10,460 nucleotides of DNA from JBALVO01 sp036961445 (GTDB lineage: Bacteria; Pseudomonadota; Gammaproteobacteria; Pseudomonadales; Halieaceae), in NCBI GenBank assembly GCA_036961445.1, contig JBALVO010000132.1, positions 1 through 10,460 on the forward strand. Direction: 5' to 3'. A model generated the notes under the pieces. It saw only the letters and a program-made list of their open reading frames with translations, had not been told where the DNA came from and did no database searches. Shown piece after piece: positions 5,423-10,460 of this stretch (the first letter of the stretch is position 1; each line of letters starts with the position of its first letter). Both the position numbers and the translations under genes were made by a program.

Positions 5423-6886
5423 ATGACACTTGCACTGACTGATACAGACCTACTGAAGAGCCAGGCCTACATTGACGGCCACTGGGTGGACGCAGATAAC
5501 GGCGAAACATTTGCTGTCACCAACCCCGCAAACGGCGAACTGATTACCAACGTTGCCAAGCTTGGAGCGGCGGAAACCGCCAGAGCAATCGCCGCCGCTG
5601 AACGGGCCATGCAAGACTGGAAGAAACGCCCCGCCAAGGCACGCGCCGTCATCATGCGTAAATGGTTTGACCTGATGATGCTGCATCAAGAGGACCTGGC
5701 CATCATCATGACCGCCGAGCAAGGCAAGGTGCTGGCAGAATCTCGCGGTGAAATCGCCTACGGTGCTGCCTTTGTAGAGTGGTTCGGCGAAGAAGCCAAG
5801 CGCATCGACGGCGACGTCATACCGGGCCCCTCTTCGGACAAGCGCATCGTATGTATCAAGCAGCCCGTGGGCGTGGTAGCTGCAATCACCCCCTGGAACT
5901 TCCCTAACGCCATGATCGCGCGCAAGGCGGCACCGGCGCTAGCGGCAGGCTGCAGTATTGTCATAAAACCTGCTTCAGAAACTCCTTTGTCAGCGTTTGC
6001 CATGGCCGAGCTGGCCGAGCGCGCGGGTGTTCCACCCGGCGTTATTAACGTGGTGGCCGGAGGCTCTGCTCAGATCGGGGGCGAGTTGACGGCCAATCCA
6101 GTGGTGCGCAAGCTGACCTTTACCGGCTCTACCCCGGTGGGCAAAATGCTGGAAGCTCAGTGCGCAAACACGGTGAAAAAGACCTCCATGGAACTGGGCG
6201 GTAATGCACCTTTCATTGTATTTGAAGACGCTGACATTGACTCCGCCATTCAGGGCGCATTGATCTCCAAATATCGCAATAGCGGCCAGACCTGTGTCTG
6301 CTCCAATCGCCTGTTCATTCACGATAGCATCTACGATATTTTCGTCGAAAAACTGGTCACCGCAACCGCCGCGCTGATGGTCGGAAACGGCATGGACGAC
6401 GGCATCTCCATAGGCCCGCTGGTCAACACCAAAGCCGTTAACGATGTTGATGAGCTGGTACAGGCGTCAGTTGCCGCTGGCGCGCAAGTAGCGCTGGGTG
6501 GTGGCGTGCATGCGTTGGGTGGTTGTTATTACCAGCCGACTATACTGACCGAAGTCACGGCGCAGATGGCTGTGTTTCGCAATGAGATTTTTGGCCCGGT
6601 TGCTCCACTGGTGCGATTTTCCACTGAAGAGGAAGTCATCGCCATGGCCAATGATTCGGAATTTGGACTGGCCTCGTACTTTTATACGCGCGATATAGGC
6701 AGGGTTTGGCGTGTCGCCGAGGCCCTGGAGTATGGCATCGTGGGCATTAACGAAGGCATCATCTCCAACGAAATGGCACCCTTCGGCGGCGTCAAGGAAT
6801 CCGGCTCTGGTCGGGAAGGTTCCAAATACGGGATTGATGACTACGTAGAAATAAAATACATGTTAATGGGTGGACTCGACAGCTAG
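5423..6886 (+). CDS. gabD: Succinate-semialdehyde dehydrogenase (NAD(P)+), GabD-type
   Basis: Oxidises succinate semialdehyde to succinate with NAD(P)+, the last step of GABA degradation, in the cytoplasm. The same clade includes glutarate-semialdehyde dehydrogenases. The 487 residues span a whole aldehyde dehydrogenase: substrate-channel Asn in TPWNFP (159), cofactor segment IKPASETP (181-188), FTGSTPVG (233-240), general-base Glu in MELGGNAP (257), and the nucleophile in GQTCVCSNR (Cys291, with Cys293 beside it, as in E. coli GabD), then EIFGPV and the FGGVKESGSGREG end motif. AGGAG lies 8 bases before the ATG. No gabT or gabP is in the window, so the aldehyde source is unknown. It is co-directional with pspF (106-bp gap) and converges on the minus-strand small gene, with 11 bp between stops. 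Confidence 0.86.
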   Translation: MTLALTDTDLLKSQAYIDGHWVDADNGETFAVTNPANGELITNVAKLGAAETARAIAAAERAMQDWKKRPAKARAVIMRKWFDLMMLHQEDLAIIMTAEQGKVLAESRGEIAYGAAFVEWFGEEAKRIDGDVIPGPSSDKRIVCIKQPVGVVAAITPWNFPNAMIARKAAPALAAGCSIVIKPASETPLSAFAMAELAERAGVPPGVINVVAGGSAQIGGELTANPVVRKLTFTGSTPVGKMLEAQCANTVKKTSMELGGNAPFIVFEDADIDSAIQGALISKYRNSGQTCVCSNRLFIHDSIYDIFVEKLVTATAALMVGNGMDDGISIGPLVNTKAVNDVDELVQASVAAGAQVALGGGVHALGGCYYQPTILTEVTAQMAVFRNEIFGPVAPLVRFSTEEEVIAMANDSEFGLASYFYTRDIGRVWRVAEALEYGIVGINEGIISNEMAPFGGVKESGSGREGSKYGIDDYVEIKYMLMGGLDS

Positions 6887-6897
6887 GGAAGCTCTGG

Positions 6898-7083
6898 TCA
6901 ATGCGCCGTGACTTTTTGCTTGTCACAGCGCGAACAGCGGTACGATGTGACCAGCTTTCCCTGCTTCACGTCGAACTGCCGGGCTTTGTCGACCACCCAT
7001 TTATGATGCCCGTTACGACACAGGGTATTGCCCTTGTGCTGCTCTTTCAGGGACCGCTTCCGAAAAGGCAGTATCTCAGCCAC
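6898..7083 (-). CDS. Small Cys/His-rich (putative zinc-ribbon) protein
   Basis: A 61-residue soluble, basic protein. It has a MAEILPFRKR start, a CRNGHHKW element (Cys22, His26, His27), a strand region DVKQGKLVTSYRC and a closing CSRC pair (Cys50, Cys53). Cys22, a His and the CxxC could bind one zinc ion, as in zinc-ribbon folds. I recall similar unnamed small proteins in other gammaproteobacteria, without a known function. It starts with GTG (7083-7081), 15 bp after the glycerol kinase stop, with no clear ribosome site, so translation is probably coupled to that gene. Its stop lies 11 bp from the stop of the convergent gabD-like gene. Confidence 0.7.
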   Translation of the reverse strand: MAEILPFRKRSLKEQHKGNTLCRNGHHKWVVDKARQFDVKQGKLVTSYRCSRCDKQKVTAH

Positions 7084-7098
7084 AGCTAAACGACACCA

Positions 7099-8589
7099 CT
7101 ACAACAGGGTACGCTGCAAAGCAGCGTTCCATGATGCCGTGCGTTTGCGCCTAGCGCTGGCCGTCATTTGCACCTTGAACTCACGCTCGGCTTGCCAAAT
7201 TTTCCTCACTTGCGCCGGGCTTTGCCACAGACCGACGCCCAGACCCGCCAAGTAGCAGGCTCCGGCTACCGTGGTTTCGATAACTGCCGGGCGGATCAAT
7301 CGTCTACCGAGCACGTCAGACTGTATTTGCATTAACAGATTGTTGGCAGCCGCGCCGCCATCCACCCGCAGGGGCTTCATGCGCTTGCCCAGGTCGGCCT
7401 CCATAGCACGCAGGATATCCGCATTTTGCAGCGCCATCGCATCCAGAGTTGCTCGCGCGATATGGCCACGGCCAACGCCGCGAGTAAGCCCGGAGATTGT
7501 TCCCCTGGCTTCCGGCGCCCAATGCGGAGCACCTAGTCCTGTCAGTGCCGGCACAAACTCCACCCCGCCGTGATCTTCAACCTGACCCGCCAGGGCCTCG
7601 ATCTCTGGCGCAGACTTGATCAATTGGAGCCCATCGCGCAGCCATTGCACCGCAGCACCGCAAACGAATGCCCCACCCTCCAAAGCGTAGACCGTCTTGC
7701 CTTTCTCACCCAGTTGCCAGGCTATCGTGGTGAGCAACCCGGCCTGAGACTGCAGCAGTTCCGATCCAGTGTTCATCAAAATAAAAGAGCCGGTGCCAAA
7801 GGTGCATTTTGCATCCCCTACATCAAAGCAGGCCTGCCCAAACAATGCTGCTTGCTGGTCGCCCGCCACTCCGGAGATAGGAATGCCGTCGGGCAGGCCC
7901 TTAACCCCGCGGGTGTATCCCAAAATGCCACTGGATGGCGAAATTTTCGGCAAAATACTGCGTGGAACTTCAAACAAATCCAGCAACTGGGAGTCCCACT
8001 CACCCGTTTTCAGATTCATTAATGAGGTGCGTGAGGCATTGGATACATCAGTGACATGGGCTTCTCCGCCCGTCAACTGCCAGATAAGAAAACTATCGAT
8101 AGTGCCCGCTGCGACACGCTTGCTGCGCAACAGGCGCGATATGCCCACCGTGTTTTTCAACAACCAACGATACTTGCTCGCTGAGAAATAGGGGTCCAGT
8201 ACCAACCCGGACTTTCGCTTGACGATTTTTTCATGACCCGCTGCCCGCAGCGACTCACAAAAGTCCGTGGTACGCCGGCACTGCCAGACAATCGCATTAT
8301 TGAGCGGCTCACCGGTTTGCCGGTCCCACAGTACCGAGGTCTCACGCTGGTTGGTAATACCTATTGCGACGATCTCTGCAGGCTTGCAGATTTTTTTGCG
8401 CACAATTGCAGCAATCGCCCGGGTTACTGACGCCCAAATATCCGCCGGGCGGTGTTCCACCCAACCCGGCTGGGGATATAACTGAGGAAATTCGTAATTA
8501 ACACTGGCCTGCAACTTACCGCGGGCATCCATCAGGGCAACGGTACTCCCCGTTGTACCCTGATCGATGGCCAGTACAAATTTCCGCAT
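7099..8589 (-). CDS. glpK: Glycerol kinase
   Basis: Phosphorylates glycerol to sn-glycerol 3-phosphate with ATP in the cytoplasm. The 496 residues match the FGGY family throughout. They include the phosphate loop DQGTTGST (9-16), glycerol contacts in NQRETS (Arg82, Glu83), Trp102 in IVWQCRRT, Tyr134 in LDPYFSASK and the catalytic Asp243 in GVAGDQQAALFGQ, then GTGSFILMN (265-273), ALTGLGAPHW and RVDGGAAANN. All glycerol-binding residues known from E. coli GlpK appear present. The loop that binds the inhibitor fructose 1,6-bisphosphate in E. coli (GGTR before IPISG) reads GLPDG here and lacks that Arg, so this control is probably absent. It starts 2 bp after the aldehyde dehydrogenase stop with a poorly spaced ribosome site, suggesting coupling. 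No glpF, glpD or glpR lies in the window. Confidence 0.93.
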   Translation of the reverse strand: MRKFVLAIDQGTTGSTVALMDARGKLQASVNYEFPQLYPQPGWVEHRPADIWASVTRAIAAIVRKKICKPAEIVAIGITNQRETSVLWDRQTGEPLNNAIVWQCRRTTDFCESLRAAGHEKIVKRKSGLVLDPYFSASKYRWLLKNTVGISRLLRSKRVAAGTIDSFLIWQLTGGEAHVTDVSNASRTSLMNLKTGEWDSQLLDLFEVPRSILPKISPSSGILGYTRGVKGLPDGIPISGVAGDQQAALFGQACFDVGDAKCTFGTGSFILMNTGSELLQSQAGLLTTIAWQLGEKGKTVYALEGGAFVCGAAVQWLRDGLQLIKSAPEIEALAGQVEDHGGVEFVPALTGLGAPHWAPEARGTISGLTRGVGRGHIARATLDAMALQNADILRAMEADLGKRMKPLRVDGGAAANNLLMQIQSDVLGRRLIRPAVIETTVAGACYLAGLGVGLWQSPAQVRKIWQAEREFKVQMTASARRKRTASWNAALQRTLL

Positions 8590-8591
8590 AG

Positions 8592-10019
8592 CTAGGCGCT
8601 ATAGCCTTCCACCGCCTTGATTTCGAGGAAATCAGTGAAGCCGTGATGGCCCCACTCACGACCGTTGCCGGACTGTTTGTAACCGCCAAACGGGACGTTA
8701 AAACCACCTGAGGCACCATTAATATGGACATTTCCGGCGCGAATTTTAGAGGCTACGTCTCGCGCATGGGTGATATCTTCGCTCTGTACATAACCAGCCA
8801 GACCATACGGCGTATCGTTGGCGATACGAATCGCTTCTTCTTCCGTGGTGTAAGGAATCATGGTTAGCACGGGGCCAAAAATCTCTTCCCGCGCGATAAC
8901 CATCTCGTTGTTAACCTCGGAAAATACGGTAGGGCGAATAAAATAACCCTTGTCCAGGCCCTCTGGTCGACCAGGGCCACCGGTGACCAGCTTGGCCCCC
9001 TCTGCAACACCCTGCTCCAGCAGACCCTGGATTTTATTGAACTGAACCTCGGAAACCACCGGCCCCATGGTAGTGCCTGCTGCTGTTGGATCACCAACCA
9101 CAACCGACTCTGTCACTTTGGCGGCAATCGCTTCAGCTTCGGCCAACTTGGCCGCTGGTACCAGCATGCGCGAAGGCGCGTTGCAGGATTGTCCCGTGTT
9201 AGTGTACATACTCATCACACCGCGGGTCACCGCGGCCTCAAGGTCGGCATCCTCCAGAACGATATTAGGCGATTTTCCACCTAGCTCCTGAGTGACCCGC
9301 TTGACCGTGGTCGCTGCATTTTGAGCAACCAGAGTTCCCGCCCTGGTGGAGCCAGTGAACGACATCATGTCAACTTCCGGATGACCTGACAGTGCAGTCC
9401 CCACAACTGGGCCATCGCCGTTAAGCATGTTAAATACACCGGCGGGAACACCCGCCTCATGCATTACCTGGGCAAACAGGTAAGCGGAAAGAGGCGCTAC
9501 CTCACTGGGCTTTAGCACCATGGTACAGCCCACTGCCAACGCCGGTGCAACCTTGCAGGAAATCTGGTTTACCGGCCAGTTCCACGGCGTGATCAGTCCG
9601 CACACACCGATGGCTTCTTTAAATACCCGGTGCTCACCCAAATCCTCTTCAAAGCTAAATGTTTTCAGAATCTTGGCCGCTTCCTGCAAATGACCCAGCC
9701 CACAGAACGCCTGTGCTCCTGCCGCCAATTCCTGCGGCGCGCCCATCTCTTCACGGATCGCATCGGCAATATCGTTGTAGTACTTCTGGTACACCTCTGC
9801 ACAGGACTCCAGCAGCTCAATCCGCTCCTTCACAGATGTGCGGCTATAACTTTCAAAGGCAGCCCTGGCAGCACCGACAGCCCTATCGACATCGGCGGCT
9901 GAGCCCAGTGATATTTGTGCACAAACCTCCTCTGTTGCCGGGTTGAACACATCAAAATCGTTTGCGGTAATCGGATCTACCCACTCACCATTAATATAAA
10001 ACTGTCTGTAATCACGCAT
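8592..10019 (-). CDS. NAD(P)+-dependent aldehyde dehydrogenase family protein
   Basis: A complete aldehyde dehydrogenase of about 475 residues that would oxidise an aldehyde to the acid. Landmarks (counted from the first Met) are TPWNWP with Asn148, cofactor segment LKPSEVAP (170-177), FTGSTRAG (222-229), general-base Glu246 in QELGGKSP, nucleophile Cys280 in GQSCNAPSR, EEIFGPV and the FGGYKQSGNGREWG end motif. It belongs to the broad class that includes DhaS-like and betaine/succinoyl-type dehydrogenases; the substrate cannot be read from sequence. Two adjacent ATG codons occur at 10022 and 10019. GGAG at 10027-10030 is 4 and 7 bases from them respectively, so the second is preferred. It is first in a run with glpK, so the substrate may be a glycerol-related aldehyde such as 3-hydroxypropanal or glyceraldehyde, but this is a guess from position. 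Confidence 0.87.
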   Translation of the reverse strand: MRDYRQFYINGEWVDPITANDFDVFNPATEEVCAQISLGSAADVDRAVGAARAAFESYSRTSVKERIELLESCAEVYQKYYNDIADAIREEMGAPQELAAGAQAFCGLGHLQEAAKILKTFSFEEDLGEHRVFKEAIGVCGLITPWNWPVNQISCKVAPALAVGCTMVLKPSEVAPLSAYLFAQVMHEAGVPAGVFNMLNGDGPVVGTALSGHPEVDMMSFTGSTRAGTLVAQNAATTVKRVTQELGGKSPNIVLEDADLEAAVTRGVMSMYTNTGQSCNAPSRMLVPAAKLAEAEAIAAKVTESVVVGDPTAAGTTMGPVVSEVQFNKIQGLLEQGVAEGAKLVTGGPGRPEGLDKGYFIRPTVFSEVNNEMVIAREEIFGPVLTMIPYTTEEEAIRIANDTPYGLAGYVQSEDITHARDVASKIRAGNVHINGASGGFNVPFGGYKQSGNGREWGHHGFTDFLEIKAVEGYSA

Positions 10020-10052
10020 CATTATTCTCCGGTTTACGGTTGGTCAAAAGAC

Positions 10053-10064
10053 GCTAAGTTTAGC
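10053..10064. promoter_or_regulatory. Short palindrome GCTAA-gt-TTAGC in a divergent promoter region
   Basis: A perfect 5+5 inverted repeat with a 2-base centre. It lies 34 bases before the aldehyde dehydrogenase start, in the 187-bp region that separates it from the divergent acyl-CoA dehydrogenase gene. Position and symmetry fit an operator for a dimeric repressor, but it is short and no regulator gene is adjacent within the window. Confidence 0.3.
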
Positions 10065-10134
10065 ACTCTCACCGCAGCGCGCTAGCTCCCTGTTGGGAGT
10101 ATCTGTTCTTTTATCATTTAGATGGTCTGTATCA

Positions 10135-10163
10135 TTGTCTCTGACGTAATAATCACTCAAAAT
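10135..10163 (+). promoter_or_regulatory. Candidate sigma70 promoter for the acyl-CoA dehydrogenase gene
   Basis: TTGTCT (10135-10140) and CAAAAT (10158-10163) are separated by 17 bases, each matching four of six consensus positions. Transcription would begin near 10170, about 37 bases before the GTG start, leaving room for the GGAG ribosome site at 10193-10196. The match is moderate and not exclusive. Confidence 0.3.
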
Positions 10164-10206
10164 TGCCGTTTTTAATCGACAACTGCCCAAATGGAGAACA
10201 CTGCAA

Positions 10207-10460
10207 GTGGATAACGAAGAACTTACTCTTTTCAGAGACATGGCCCGACGCGCGCTGGAACAGGAAATTTCCCCGTATATCGAGGAATGGGAAGGACAGC
10301 ATCTGGTGCCACGCACATTGTGGAACACCCTGGGACAGGCCGGCCTGCTGTGCCCCGACATGCCCGATGAATATGGCGCAGCTGGAACCACGCCCCAAGT
10401 GACCTTTGCCATCATCGAAGAACTTTCGCGCATGGGATTTGGCGGTATCGCCTCTGGTTA
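10207..10460 (+). CDS. Acyl-CoA dehydrogenase, N-terminal part (runs off the window)
   Basis: The frame opens at GTG 10207 and is still open at the right edge, giving 84 complete residues. It begins MDNEELTLFRDMARRAL and shows the N-terminal helical domain of the acyl-CoA dehydrogenase family. The hallmarks are the EISPYIEEWE helix, LWNTLGQAGLLCPDMPDEYGAAG (a typical 'LGxxGLL...P.EYGG.G' region) and FAIIEELSRMG, followed by a Gly-rich turn. Family members are FAD flavoproteins that form the alpha-beta double bond of acyl-CoAs in beta-oxidation or branched-chain amino-acid breakdown. The start rests on GGAG (10193-10196), 10 bases before the GTG; the ATG at 10191 is in another frame. It is divergent from the aldehyde dehydrogenase-glpK run, so shared control is possible. 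Chain-length preference cannot be judged. Confidence 0.88.
   Translation, partial: MDNEELTLFRDMARRALEQEISPYIEEWEGQHLVPRTLWNTLGQAGLLCPDMPDEYGAAGTTPQVTFAIIEELSRMGFGGIASG

Noticed and set aside
6280..6305. Second Cys beside the catalytic Cys of the GabD-like enzyme as a novelty
   Set aside because: The Cys-x-Cys pair is usual in GabD-type enzymes, so it supports the assignment and is not unusual.
10086..10106. CTCCC-tgtt-GGGAG hairpin as a terminator
   Set aside because: Five-base-pair stem without a continuous T-tract, located between divergent genes where no transcript needs to end.
10044..10433. 129-codon minus-strand open frame at the right end
   Set aside because: Antisense to the acyl-CoA dehydrogenase N-terminus, which is a clear family match.

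Overview
The window reads as an ordinary, densely coded gammaproteobacterial chromosome. It carries a complete sigma54-type phage-shock (psp) locus of the enterobacterial layout (pspF divergent from pspA-pspB-pspC), together with GabD-, GlpK- and acyl-CoA dehydrogenase-like metabolic genes. Coding density, short gaps and moderately GC-rich codons suggest a free-living, possibly marine, species. Genus cannot be fixed from the sequence alone. I see no tRNA, rRNA, CRISPR array, transposase or phage gene.

Left part (1-2340, minus strand). A run read right to left holds an alpha/beta hydrolase, a 34-codon ORF that overlaps both neighbours, and a fused SpmA-SpmB-type membrane protein. Past its stop, an extended -10 element and a start codon at position 54 suggest another gene leaving the window.

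Centre (2341-5316). The psp envelope-stress locus. On the minus strand lie a 60-residue two-helix membrane protein of unknown family, then pspA, pspB and pspC, behind a recognisable sigma54 promoter (4155-4170). On the plus strand is pspF, the sigma54 activator. The 215-bp region between them also holds a perfect 12-bp inverted repeat (4270-4302), the best candidate for the PspF enhancer, and a near-consensus IHF site. PspF would drive the operon from the enhancer, PspA would restrain PspF and bind damaged membrane, and PspB/PspC would act as membrane sensors. The extra small membrane protein, first in the operon, is the most interesting unexplained component here.

Right part (5317-10460). 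A gabD-like succinate-semialdehyde dehydrogenase follows pspF on the plus strand and converges on a minus-strand run: an NAD(P)-dependent aldehyde dehydrogenase, glycerol kinase 2 bp downstream, and a 61-residue Cys/His-rich protein. A 187-bp divergent intergenic region separates the aldehyde dehydrogenase from the start of an acyl-CoA dehydrogenase that runs off the right edge and begins with GTG. The metabolic genes suggest aldehyde, glycerol and acyl-CoA catabolism, but no single pathway can be assigned.

No gene-free stretch exceeds 300 bases. No convincing rho-independent terminator was found. I did not find a wholly new multi-gene system. The novelty candidates are two small ORFs (1351-1455 and 3909-4091) embedded in operons.
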